From Streptomyces taklimakanensis (GTDB taxonomy: Bacteria; Actinomycetota; Actinomycetes; Streptomycetales; Streptomycetaceae), in NCBI RefSeq assembly GCF_009709575.1, contig NZ_WIXO01000001.1, forward strand, positions 1,178,001 through 1,242,000: a DNA stretch of 64,000 nt, given 5' to 3'. Shown here piece after piece: positions 53,654 through 64,000 of this stretch. Position 1 is the stretch's first letter. Each line of letters starts with the position of its first letter. A model generated the notes under the pieces. The model worked only from the letters and a program-made list of their open reading frames with translations, ran no database searches and was not told where the DNA came from. Both the position numbers and the translations under genes were made by a program.

Positions 53654-56188
53654 TCAGTGCGCCTCGCGGACGCGCAGGGCGCGGGCGAGGTCGTCGAGCG
53701 CGTCGGTCAGGCCACGGCGCAGGGCTGCGGTGAGGTCGGGGGCGGCCAGGCACCTCTCCCCCGCCGTCAGGGTGTCGGGGTCGGTGAAGGGCCGGGGGAA
53801 GCCGTAGTGGGTCAGGGCCTGGGCGACGGCCTCTCCTCGACGGGCGGCGAGGGCGGGGGCCTGTTCGAAGTAGCGGGGAACGTAGTCGCGCAGCAGGTCG
53901 CGCTGCTCGGGGTGCCAGAAGCCCTGGAGGGTGGCGACGAGTCCGTAGGTGGAGAGGGTGTCGGCCTCGTCGAACACGGCCTGCCAGGCGGCTTCCTTGG
54001 CCTCGGGGTCGGGCAGGGCGGCGCGGCAGCGGGCGGCCCCCTCGGTGCCGGTGGCGCTGGGGTCGGCGTCGAGGGCGGTGTCGATGTCGTCGGGTCCGGC
54101 GGCGCCGAGGGCGGCCAGCCGGTGCAGCAGCCGCCACCGCAGTTCGTGGTCGAGGGGTTGTTCGCCGGGAAGGGTCTCGGTGTCCCACCAGGCGCGGAGC
54201 TCACGGGGGTCGGTGGTGCTGTCGATCAGGGTGCGCACGGCGGTCAGTCGCGCGCCTCCCCCGCCGTCCCGCCCGCCGCTGGGGGTGTTCTCCAGGAGGG
54301 CGCGGGCGGTGTGGGTGATGGTCTCCAGGGCGGCCGTGCGCCGCTGCGGTGCGAGGTAGCGGTCGGCGAGTTCGTTGCGGGCGAAGCCGAGGACGCCGGC
54401 GGCGATGGCGTTGTCGGTTTCGTGGGGCAGGTTGTCGCGGGCGGTGTCCAGGTATTCGGCGGGCGGGAGCTCGCCGTCGCGGACCGTGTCGCGCAGCGCG
54501 TTCCAGACGGTGGCGCGGGCGATCGGGGTGGGCAGGGCGGACAGGTGGTGCCGTGCGGTCCGTCGGGAGGTCTCGTCGAGGCGGATCTTGGCGTAGGTCA
54601 GGTCGCGATCGTTGAGGAGGACGAGGTCGGGGCGGGGGCCGTCGGCGGTGAGGGTGTGCCGGTCGTCGTCGGCGGCCACGTCGATCTCCAGGGGGTCGCG
54701 TGGCACGAGGGCCCCGCTTCCGTCGGCGGCCAGGTCGTAGGGGGTGACGGCGATGCGGTGAGGACGGTTGCCGGTGTGGGTGATCTCCAGATTCCAGCGG
54801 TGGGCGTCCTCGTCGGTGGTGTTCCGGTGGGCGAGGGTGTCGACGCCGGTGGTGCGCAGCCAGCGGTCGGCCCAGGCGTGGACGTCGCGGCCGGAGGCGC
54901 GGGTGAGGGAGTCGACGAAGTCGGCGAGGGTGGCGTTGCCGAAGCGGTGGCGGGCGAAGTGGTCGTTGACGCCGGCGAGGAAGGCCTTCTCGCCGAGCCA
55001 GGTGACGAGTTGACGCAGGGCGGAGGCGCCCTTGGCGTAGGAGATGCCGTCGAAGTTGAGCAGGGCCGTGGCGGTGTCGGGCACCGCGTCGGGTTCGGGG
55101 GCGACGGGGTGGGTGGAGGGCCGCTGGTCGGCGTCGTAGCCCCACGACTTGCGGTTGACGGCGAAGTCGGTCCAGGTGTCGGTGAAGCGGGTGGCGTCGG
55201 CGAGGACCTGGAAGCCCATGTACTCGGCGAAGGACTCGTTGAGCCAGATGTCGTCCCACCAGCGCAGGGTGACGAGGTCTCCGAACCACATGTGGGCCAT
55301 CTCGTGGGCGATGACCATGCCGCGGGACTGGCGCTGGGTTTCGGTGACGGCGGAACGGTGGATGAACTCGTCCCGGAGGGTGACCAGTCCGGGGTTCTCC
55401 ATGGCTCCGGCGTTGAACTCGGGGACGAACGCCTGGTCGTAGGAGTCGAAGGGGTAGGGCTCGTCGAAGATCCGGTGGTAGCGGTCGAAGCAGGCGCGGG
55501 TGATGTCGAGGATTTCGGTGGCGTCGGTGTCGAGGTGGGGCGCGAGGGAACGCCGCACGTGGAGGCCGAAGGGGATGCCGGCGTGTTCGGTGCGCACCGT
55601 GTGCCAGGGGCCCGCGGCGACGGCGACGAAGTAGGTGCTCAGCGGCGGTGTGGTGGCGCACTTCCAGCGGCCGGGGGCGCCGTCGACGCGCTGGGCGGTG
55701 CCGTTGCCCAGGACGGTCCACTCCTCGGGCGCGGTGACGGTGACGGTGAAGGGGGCCTTGAGGTCGGGCTGGTCGAAGGCGGCGAAGACCCGGGGTGCCT
55801 CGGTCTGGAAGCACATGGTGTAGAGGTAGGTGCGACCGTCGGCGGGGTCGGTGAAGCGGTGCATGCCCTCGCCGGTGCGTGAGTAGGCCATGTCGGCCTC
55901 GACGCGCAGTTCGTGGTCGCCCGCGGTCAGTCCGGTCAGGGGGAGCCGTCCCTCGGCGAGGGCGGCGGTGTCGAGGTCGTGTCCGTCGAGGACGGCCCGG
56001 TGGAGGGTGTGGGGCCGTACCTCGACGAAGGTGTCGCCGGCTTCGCGGGTGGTGAAGCGGACGGTGGTGGTGGAGCCGAAGACCTCCTCGCCGCGGGTCA
56101 GGTCGAGGTCGATCGTGTACTGCCGGACGTCGAGGAGGTGGGCGCGGGTGTGCGCCTCGGCGCGGGTGAGTGCTGGCATGGCGCTCAT
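53654..56188 (-). CDS. pepN: Aminopeptidase N (M1 zinc metallopeptidase)
   Basis: An 844-aa M1-family aminopeptidase that removes N-terminal residues from peptides. It has the substrate-binding GAMEN (FNAGAMENPGLVTLRDEF, about 260-277) and zinc site HEMAHMWFGDLVTLRWWDDIWLNESFAEYMG (HExxH-x18-E, about 294-324); FDQPDLKAPFTVTV is the N-terminal saddle block. The C-terminal half is the ERAP1-like helical domain. There is no signal peptide, so it is cytoplasmic. Translation starts at 56188 or three codons later (MPALTRAEAHT). It is convergent with the WXG cassette; chorismate mutase lies 73 nt upstream on the same strand. Confidence 0.95.
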   Translation of the reverse strand: MSAMPALTRAEAHTRAHLLDVRQYTIDLDLTRGEEVFGSTTTVRFTTREAGDTFVEVRPHTLHRAVLDGHDLDTAALAEGRLPLTGLTAGDHELRVEADMAYSRTGEGMHRFTDPADGRTYLYTMCFQTEAPRVFAAFDQPDLKAPFTVTVTAPEEWTVLGNGTAQRVDGAPGRWKCATTPPLSTYFVAVAAGPWHTVRTEHAGIPFGLHVRRSLAPHLDTDATEILDITRACFDRYHRIFDEPYPFDSYDQAFVPEFNAGAMENPGLVTLRDEFIHRSAVTETQRQSRGMVIAHEMAHMWFGDLVTLRWWDDIWLNESFAEYMGFQVLADATRFTDTWTDFAVNRKSWGYDADQRPSTHPVAPEPDAVPDTATALLNFDGISYAKGASALRQLVTWLGEKAFLAGVNDHFARHRFGNATLADFVDSLTRASGRDVHAWADRWLRTTGVDTLAHRNTTDEDAHRWNLEITHTGNRPHRIAVTPYDLAADGSGALVPRDPLEIDVAADDDRHTLTADGPRPDLVLLNDRDLTYAKIRLDETSRRTARHHLSALPTPIARATVWNALRDTVRDGELPPAEYLDTARDNLPHETDNAIAAGVLGFARNELADRYLAPQRRTAALETITHTARALLENTPSGGRDGGGGARLTAVRTLIDSTTDPRELRAWWDTETLPGEQPLDHELRWRLLHRLAALGAAGPDDIDTALDADPSATGTEGAARCRAALPDPEAKEAAWQAVFDEADTLSTYGLVATLQGFWHPEQRDLLRDYVPRYFEQAPALAARRGEAVAQALTHYGFPRPFTDPDTLTAGERCLAAPDLTAALRRGLTDALDDLARALRVREAH

Positions 56189-56261
56189 GCTGCCGCAGCC
56201 GTCGGGCGGCGCGCACGGGGGTTCGCCGTGGGCGTGGGGCGGCGGGGCGCGGTCGGTGGTG

Positions 56262-56594
56262 TCACCGCGTCGGTTGCCCGCCGTTCCGGGTGTCCTCGGC
56301 GATCCGTTCGTGGTGGCGGATGACCTCGGCCACGATGAAGTTCAGCAGTTTCTCGGCGAAGGCGGGGTCGAGTTTGGCGCTCTCGGCGAGGTGGCGCAGT
56401 CGGGCGATCTGCTGGGCCTCGCGGGCGGGGTCGGCGGGGGGCAGGGCGTGTTCGGCCTTGAGGCGGCCGACCTGTTGGGTGCACTTGAAGCGCTCGGCGA
56501 GCATGTGCACCACGGCCGCGTCGATGTTGTCGATGCTGTCGCGCAGTCGGGTGAGTTCGGCGCGCACGGCCGGATCGATCTCGCTGTCGGTCAT
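56262..56594 (-). CDS. Chorismate mutase (AroQ type)
   Basis: A 110-aa AroQ-class chorismate mutase that converts chorismate to prephenate on the route to phenylalanine and tyrosine. The single-domain all-helical pattern is clear: RAELTRLRDSIDNIDAAVVHMLAERFKCTQQVGRLKAEH (catalytic Arg and Lys in the first helices), PADPAREAQQIARLRHLAES and FAEKLLNFIVAEVIRHHERIAED. The ATG at 56594 follows AGGG. It is upstream of pepN and divergent from the PPOX gene, which agrees with its position in S. coelicolor as I remember it. Confidence 0.92.
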   Translation of the reverse strand: MTDSEIDPAVRAELTRLRDSIDNIDAAVVHMLAERFKCTQQVGRLKAEHALPPADPAREAQQIARLRHLAESAKLDPAFAEKLLNFIVAEVIRHHERIAEDTRNGGQPTR

Positions 56595-56691
56595 GGTCGT
56601 CGACCCTATGTCCCGGGGGGTGGGCGTCGCGCCGCGCGGGCCCGGCGTACGGGGTGCGGGGTGGAGCACGCTCCGGGCCTAGGCTCGGGGC

Positions 56692-57162
56692 ATGAGTCCT
56701 TCCATCGCGACCAATACCCGTGTCGACCTCGACACTTTGCTGGAGTTCGTGCGTCCTCGCCATCGGGCGCTCCTGCTGACCCGCCGCGCCGACGGTTCCC
56801 CACAGGGGTCGCCGGTGACGTGCGGGGTGGACGGCGAGGGGCGGATCGTGGTCTCGACGTACCCGGAGCGGGCCAAGGTCCGCAACGCCCGACGCGACCC
56901 GTCCGTCGGTGTGATCGTGCTGTCGGACGACTGGAACGGGCCGTGGGTGCAGGTGGACGGCACGGCGGAGGTGCTGGACGTGCCGGAGTCCGTGGAACCG
57001 CTGGTGGAGTACTACCGGTCGGTCGCGGGTGAGCATCCGGACTGGGACGAGTACCGGGAGGCGATGGTGCGGCAGGGGAAGTCGCTGCTGCGGATCACGC
57101 CGGTGCGGTGGGGACCGGTGGCGACGGGTGGTTTCCCGGCACGGTTGGCGGAGGGTTCCTGA
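56692..57162 (+). CDS. PPOX-class F420- or FMN-dependent oxidoreductase
   Basis: A 156-aa split-barrel flavoprotein-fold protein of the pyridoxine 5'-phosphate oxidase-like family: RHRALLLTRRADGSPQGSPVTCGVDGEGRIVVSTYPERAKVRNARRDPSVGVIVLSDD is the typical first half, and the family's WVQVDGTAEVLD follows. Many actinobacterial members use coenzyme F420, and the basic residues in the first strand pair are compatible with that, but the cofactor cannot be settled by eye. Starts 97 nt from the divergent chorismate mutase. A tandem hairpin ends the gene. Confidence 0.88.
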   Translation: MSPSIATNTRVDLDTLLEFVRPRHRALLLTRRADGSPQGSPVTCGVDGEGRIVVSTYPERAKVRNARRDPSVGVIVLSDDWNGPWVQVDGTAEVLDVPESVEPLVEYYRSVAGEHPDWDEYREAMVRQGKSLLRITPVRWGPVATGGFPARLAEGS

Positions 57163-57211
57163 GCGAGCCCTCCGGCCGGACGTGTCGGTTTTCGGCCGGG
57201 GCCGGGTGTGA

Positions 57212-57252
57212 CGCGGCGCCGGCCCCCGGTCGGGGAGGGGGCCGGCGCCGCG
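57212..57252 (+). terminator. Terminator of the PPOX gene (first of two tandem hairpins)
   Basis: Perfect 16-bp stem CGCGGCGCCGGCCCCC (57212-57227) with 57237-57252. Confidence 0.75.
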
Positions 57253-57258
57253 GGTCGT

Positions 57259-57300
57259 CCCGTCGGGCCCGCGGAGGTGGTGCCGCGCGGGCCCGACGGG
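57259..57300 (-). terminator. Terminator of gltD (second of two tandem hairpins)
   Basis: Perfect 15-bp stem CCCGTCGGGCCCGCG (57259-57273) with 57286-57300, 19 nt from the gltD stop. Confidence 0.75.
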
Positions 57301-57319
57301 TGGCCGGGGTGGGTGGCCG

Positions 57320-58775
<1,456 letters not shown>

Positions 58776-58783
<8 letters not shown>

Positions 58784-61700
58784 TGGTCGCCGCCTCCATC
58801 ATCTTCTCGTGGGTCTCGGCCTGGGACAGTCCGGCTCGCTCGGCGGCGTCCTTGGCGGCGAGCACTGCCTTGTACGTGGTCGGCATGATCTTGCTGAAGC
58901 GGCCGACGGCGCCGTCCCAATCGGCGAGCAGCGCCTCGGCGACGGTGGATCCGGTCTCCTCGTGGTGGCGGCGCACGATGTCGTGGAGCCGCTGCCGGTC
59001 GGTGTCGTCCAGGGGTTCGACGGCGCCGGCGACGTCGGGGTTGACGCCGGCGGGGTCGAGGTCGACGACGTACGCGGTGCCGCCGGACATGCCGGCGCCG
59101 AAGTTGCGTCCCGTCGGGCCGAGGACGACGGCGGTGCCGCCGGTCATGTACTCGCACCCGTGGTCGCCCACGCCCTCGGAGACGACCAGCGCGCCGGAGT
59201 TGCGGACGCAGAAGCGTTCGCCGACGCTGCCGCGCAGGAACATCTCGCCGCCGGTGGCGCCGTAGGCGAGGGTGTTGCCGGCGATGGTGGAGTACTCGGC
59301 CAGGTGCTTCGCGCTCCGGTCGGGTCGGACGACGATGCGTCCGCCCGACAGGCCCTTGCCGACGTAGTCGTTGGCGTCGCCCTCCAGGCGGAGGGTGATG
59401 CCGCGCGGCAGGAAGGCGCCGAAGGACTGGCCGGCGGAGCCGGTGAAGGTGATGTCGATGGTGTCGTCGGGCAGGCCCGCGCCGCCGAACTTCCGGGTCA
59501 CCTCGTGTCCGAGCATGGTGCCCACGGTCCGGTTGACGTTGCGGATGGGGACCTGGGCGCGGACCGGTTGGGCGGCCTCGGCGGTGTCGGCCGACAGGGC
59601 GTCGGCGGCGAGCTTGACGAGCTGGTTGTCCAGGGCCTTCTCCAGGCCGTGGTCCTGGGCGACCACCTGGTGGCGGGCCGCGCCCTCGGGCAGCTCGGGC
59701 ACGTGCAGCAGCGGTGCCAGGTCCAGGCCCTGGGCCTTCCAGTGGTCCACCGCGCGGTCGACGTCGAGCACCTCGGCGTGGCCGATGGCCTCGTCCAGGG
59801 TGCGGAAGCCCAGCTCGGCGAGGATTTCGCGGACCTCCTCGGCGATGAACTCGAAGAAGTTCACGACGAACTCGGCCTTGCCGTTGTAGCGCTCGCGCAG
59901 CACGGGGTTCTGGGTGGCGATGCCCACCGGGCAGGTGTCCAGGTGGCACACGCGCATCATCACGCAGCCCGAGACGACCAGGGGCGCGGTGGCGAAGCCG
60001 TACTCCTCGGCGCCGAGGAGGGCGGCGATGACCACGTCGCGGCCGGTCTTGAGCTGACCGTCGGTCTGGACGACGATCCGGTCGCGCAGTCCGTTGAGCA
60101 GCAGGGTCTGCTGGGTCTCGGCCAGGCCGAGCTCCCAGGGCCCGCCCGCGTGCTTGAGGGAGGTGAGCGGGGAGGCGCCGGTGCCGCCGTCGTGGCCGGA
60201 GATCAGCACGACGTCGGCGTGGGCCTTGGAGACGCCCGCCGCGACCGTGCCGACGCCGACCTCGGAGACCAGCTTGACGTGGATCCGCGCCTGGGGGTTG
60301 GCGTTCTTCAGGTCGTGGATGAGCTGGGCGAGGTCCTCGATGGAGTAGATGTCGTGGTGCGGCGGCGGGGAGATCAGGCCGACGCCGGGGGTGGAGTGGC
60401 GGGTCTTGGCCACCCAGGGGTAGACCTTGGGTCCGGGGAGCTGACCGCCCTCGCCGGGCTTGGCGCCCTGGGCCATCTTGATCTGGATGTCGTCGGAGTT
60501 GACCAGGTACTCGCTGGTGACGCCGAAGCGGCCGGAGGCGACCTGCTTGATGGCCGAGCGGCGGGCGGGGTCGTACAGCCGCTCGGGGTCCTCGCCGCCC
60601 TCGCCGGTGTTGGACTTCGCCCCCAGTCGGTTCATGGCGATGGCGAGGGTCTCGTGGGCCTCCTGGGAGATGGAGCCGTAGGACATGGCTCCGGTGGAGA
60701 ACCGCTTGACGATCTCGGAGACGGGCTCGACCTCGTCGATGGGGATCGAGGGTCGGTCGGAGGCGAAGCCGAAGAGGCCGCGCAGCGTCATCAGGCGCTC
60801 GGACTGCTCGTCGACGCGCTTGGTGTACTGCTTGAAGATGTCGTAGCGGCGGGTGCGGGTGGAGTGCTGGAGGCGGAAGACCGTCTCGGGGTCGAACAGG
60901 TGGGGTTCGCCCTCGCGGCGCCACTGGTACTCGCCGCCGATCTCCAGGTCGCGGTGGGCCGGGGCGATGCCGGAGGCCGGGTAGGCCTTGGCGTGGCGGG
61001 CGGCGACCTCCTTGGCGATGACGTCCAGGCCCGCGCCGCCGATCTTGGTGGCGGTGCCGTGGAAGTAGGTGTCGACGAACTCCTGGTCCAGGCCGACGGC
61101 CTCGAAGACCTGGGCGCCGCGGTAGGAGGCGACGGTGGAGATGCCCATCTTGGACATCACCTTCAGCACGCCCTTGCCGAGCGCCTTGATGAGGTTGCGG
61201 ATGGCCGCCTCGGGCTCCGTGCCGGCGGGCAGGAAGGTGCCGGCGCGGGCCAGGTCCTCGACGGACTCCATGGCCAGGTAGGGGTTGACGGCGGCGGCGC
61301 CGTAGCCGATGAGCAGGGCGACGTGGTGGACCTCGCGGACGTCCCCGGCCTCGACCAGCAGGCCCACCTGGGTGCGCTGCTTGGTGCGGATGAGGTGGTG
61401 GTGGACGGCGGAGGTGAGCAGCAGCGACGGGATCGGCGCGTGCTCGGCGTCGGAGTGCCGGTCGGACAGGACGATCAGCCGGGCGCCGTCGGCGATGGCG
61501 GTGTCGGCCTCGGCGCAGATCTCCTCGATCCGGGCGGCCAGGGCCTCGCCGCCGCCGGCGACGCGGTAGAGGCCGGAGAGGGTGACGGCCGTCATCCCCG
61601 GCATGTCACCGTCGGCGTTGATGTGGACGAGCTTGGCCAGCTCGTCGTTGTCGATCACCGGGAAGGGCAGGGTCACGCTGCGGCAGGAGGCCGCGGTGGG

Positions 61701-63347
61701 CTCCAGCAGGTTGCCCTGGGGGCCGAGGGAGGAGATCAGGGAGGTGACGAGCTCCTCCCGGATGGCGTCCAGCGGCGGGTTGGTGACCTGCGCGAACAGT
61801 TGGGTGAAGTAGTCGAAGATCAACCGCGGACGGTCGGAGAGCGCGGCGATGGGCGAGTCGGTGCCCATGGAGCCGATGGGCTCGGCGCCGGTGCGGGCCA
61901 TCGGGGCGACCAGGACGCGCAGCTCCTCCTCGGTGTAGCCGAAGGTCTGCTGGCGGCGGGTGACCGAGGCGTGGGTGTGGACGACGTGCTCGCGCTCGGG
62001 CAGGTCGCCCAGTTCGATGATCCCGGCGTCGAGCCACTCCTGGTAGGGGTGCTCGGCGGCGAGGGAGGCCTTGATCTCGTCGTCCTCGATGATCCGGTGC
62101 TCGGCGGTGTCCACCAGGAACATGCGGCCGGGCTGGAGGCGGCCCTTGCGGACGACCCGGTCCTGGTCGATGTCGAGGACGCCGACCTCGGAGGAGAGGA
62201 CGACCAGGCCGTCGTCGGTGACCCAGTAGCGGCCCGGACGCAGACCGTTGCGGTCCAGGACGGCGCCGACCTGGGTGCCGTCGGTGAAGGTGACGCAGGC
62301 CGGTCCGTCCCAGGGCTCCATCATCGTGGAGTGGTACTGGTAGAAGGCGCGTCGGGCCGGGTCCATGGAGGGGTGGTTCTCCCACGCCTCGGGGACCATC
62401 ATCAGCACGGAGTGGGGCAGCGAGCGGCCGCCGAGGTGGAGCAGCTCCAGGACCTCGTCGAAGGAGGCGGAGTCGGAGGCGTCCGGGGTGCAGACGGGGA
62501 AGATCCGCGCCAGGTCCTTGCCGTCCCGGCTGTCGCCGAAGAGGTCGGAGACCAGTTGGGACTCGCGGGCGCGCATCCAGTTGCGGTTGCCGCGCACGGT
62601 GTTGATCTCGCCGTTGTGGGCGACGAAGCGGTAGGGGTGGGCCAGCGGCCAGGAGGGGAAGGTGTTGGTGGAGAACCGCGAGTGGACCAGCGCGATGGCG
62701 GTGGCGAAACGGCGGTCGGACAGGTCGGGGAAGAAGGGTTCCAGCTGTCCGGTGGTCAGCATCCCCTTGTAGACGATCGTCCGCGCGGACAGCGAGGGGA
62801 AGTAGGTGCCGGCCTCGCGCTCGGCGCGCTTGCGCAGCACGAACGCCTTGCGGTCCAGGGCGAGGCCGCTGTTGACCCCGTCGGCGACGAAGATCTGGCG
62901 GAAGGCGGGCATGGTGGCGCGCGCGCCGTTGCCCAGCAGGTCGGGGGCGACGGGGACCTCGCGCCATCCCAGGACGGTGAGGCCCTCGTCGGCGGCGATC
63001 GTCTCGATGCGGGAGACGGCCTCGGCGCGCTCCGTTCCGTCGGTGGGGAGGAAGGCGGTGCCCACGGCGTACGAGCCCGCCTCGGGGAGGTCGAGGTCGG
63101 CCACCTCGCGGAAGAAGGCGTCCGGGATCTGGACCAGGATGCCCGCGCCGTCGCCGGAGTCCGCCTCGGCGCCGGTGGCGCCGCGGTGTTCCAGGTTCCG
63201 CAGGATGGTCAGGGCCTGTTCCACGAGCCGGTGGCTCGCCTCGCCGGTGAGGGTGGCCACGAAGCCGACGCCGCAGGCGTCGTGCTCATCGCGCGGGTCG
63301 TACATTCCCTGCTTGGCAGGGTGGGCCGTCAGGGGCGCAGCACGCAT
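58776..63347 (-). CDS. gltB: Glutamate synthase (NADPH) large subunit
   Basis: The 1,523-aa large subunit makes two glutamates from glutamine and 2-oxoglutarate. It has an N-terminal class II glutaminase with the nucleophile Cys25 ([10 protein letters not shown]; processing would expose it), the central domain, the FMN/2-oxoglutarate barrel ([55 protein letters not shown]), the 3Fe-4S cluster at [19 protein letters not shown] (about 1125) and the gltB beta-helix C-terminal domain. I chose ATG 63347 because GGGAGAG lies 5 nt upstream; the in-frame ATG at 63365 lacks a ribosome site. A GlnR-like box lies about 100 nt upstream. Confidence 0.96.
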
Positions 63348-63713
63348 CGGCTCTCCCGTCGTCATCGTGGCTGGTGTGTCCCCGGCCGGGGCCTGGGGGA
63401 CGGTGCCGAGGGACGACGTTGGCCCTCTGCTTGCTGAACAAATTTTCGTGCAGGTTACATGATGGGGCTTTTCCCGAGGGGCGGACACCCGGGTCCATCA
63501 TGCGGACGCTGCCGTGGGAGTCGAGGTGGTCGTACGGCGCGTGTGCGCCGTATCGACCCGGTGGCGCCGGCGACACTGCCAGAAGCGCTCGCTGTTCATT
63601 CCCGAAGGTGACACACCCGAAACCACCGGGTAACCCGGAGACCGCCCGGAACGAAGTGGAACGGCTCACACCCGGCCCGTCCCACGCCTCGCGGCCGGCG
63701 GCCCCGGACGGGT
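63348..63713. other. 366-nt upstream region of gltB, up to the VIT-family gene
   Basis: Carries the gltB promoter and the GlnR-like box. Its central part is AT-richer (ACAAATTTTCGTGCAGG around 63439). No gene seen. The VIT-family stop is at 63714. Confidence 0.5.
63443..63458 (-). promoter_or_regulatory. Candidate GlnR half-box upstream of gltB
   Basis: On the minus strand GTAAC (63458-63454), six bases, then GAAAA (63447-63443). This matches the Streptomyces GlnR consensus gTnAC-N6-GaAAc except for the last base. It lies 96 nt before the gltB start. Only one half-site pair is clear, so binding is plausible and unproven. Confidence 0.5.
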
Positions 63714-64000
63714 TCAGCCCACGGCCACTCCGAACAGGGTACCCAGCCCGTAGGTGACGGCGGCCGCGGAGCCTCCCAGCAGCAGTTGCCGCAGCCCGCT
63801 GTACCACCAGGACCGGGCGGTGATCCTCGCCACGGCCGCGCCGCACAGGAACAGCCCCAGCAGCGCCACCACCACCGCGGGCCACAGCACGGTCGCTCCC
63901 AGCAGGTAGGGCAGTACGGGCAGCATGGCACCGGCCGCGAAGGAGGCGAAGGAGGCGACGGCGGCGAGCATCGGGGACGGCAGCTCGCCGGGGGCCACGC
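63714..64000 (-). CDS. VIT/CCC1 family transporter, C-terminal part (gene cut by window edge)
   Basis: The visible 95 C-terminal residues (APGELPSPMLAAVASFASFAAGAMLPVLPYLLG ... VARITARSWWYSGLRQLLLGGSAAAVTYGLGTLFG) match the last membrane segments of VIT1/CCC1-type transporters, which move Fe2+ or Mn2+. The P-x-x-A-A-x-x-S-F-x-x-F-x-x-G-A-x-x-P block and the closing G-R-x-x-L-x-G-x-x-A-A-x-x-Y-x-x-G core are the family signature. The start and any rubrerythrin-like N-terminal domain lie to the right of the window. Confidence 0.85.
   Translation of the reverse strand, partial: VAPGELPSPMLAAVASFASFAAGAMLPVLPYLLGATVLWPAVVVALLGLFLCGAAVARITARSWWYSGLRQLLLGGSAAAVTYGLGTLFGVAVG

Overview
The window is a stretch of high-GC actinobacterial chromosome, almost certainly Streptomyces. 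The grounds are third-codon-position GC bias throughout, GTG starts, GGAGG ribosome sites, an actinobacterial four-S1-domain RpsA, an ANTAR response regulator next to pyk, and a gene order (rapZ-uvrC ... uvrA ... uvrB ... coaE-rpsA ... polA ... liv ... pdtaR-pyk ... pepN ... gltDB) that matches my memory of the S. coelicolor SCO1950-SCO2027 core region. Most of the window is conserved core; a few short accessory islands lie in it.

Layout. 1-15321 is the DNA-repair end: rapZ (cut by the window edge), uvrC, an MBL hydrolase, a mycothiol-type DinB-fold enzyme, uvrA with a Rieske lipoprotein behind it, a large exported phosphodiester glycosidase/metallophosphoesterase, a TerC membrane protein under a yybP-ykoY (Mn2+) riboswitch, a TerD protein and uvrB. 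15505-24680 is more variable: secreted GDPD, Ogt, an MFS exporter, a PIG-L deacetylase, a methyltransferase, a lipoprotein, an S1-protease homologue that lacks its catalytic His, an HNH lipoprotein, an unknown protein and a TPR protein. 24910-40118 is core metabolism and information processing: coaE, a PAC2 protein, rpsA, a methyltransferase, hrpB, a transglycosylase with a Glu/Pro repeat tail, polA, a YdeP-like molybdoenzyme and a hotdog thioesterase. 40232-47772 holds a trypsin-like protease, the livKHMGF branched-chain amino acid ABC importer, pdtaR and a tRNA with anticodon CAA. 48328-64000 holds pyk, a three-gene WXG/ESX-like cassette, pepN, chorismate mutase, a PPOX-fold oxidoreductase, gltD-gltB and the end of a VIT-family transporter.

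How the parts work together. UvrA, UvrB and UvrC supply nucleotide excision repair and PolA its gap filling; Ogt adds direct reversal. GltBD makes glutamate, and a GlnR-like box lies upstream of gltB. LivKHMGF imports branched-chain amino acids, with a perfect 20-bp palindrome at its probable promoter.

The most unusual pieces are five. (1) The 50290-53597 cassette encodes a small ESX-like protein whose gene contains an in-frame TTA (bldA-type) codon, a 766-aa protein with a WSG hinge, and a translationally coupled lipoprotein of lower GC. (2) The TerC riboswitch can be drawn as a clean translational switch. (3) A 23-nt inverted repeat (22 of 23 matching) spans the polA/molybdoenzyme divergent promoter. 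(4) The CAA-anticodon tRNA has a short variable arm. (5) The S1 homologue carries His-to-Arg at the catalytic position. No IS element, prophage, CRISPR array or rRNA was seen. Everything was read by eye; hairpins were checked base by base, but no alignments or searches were run.
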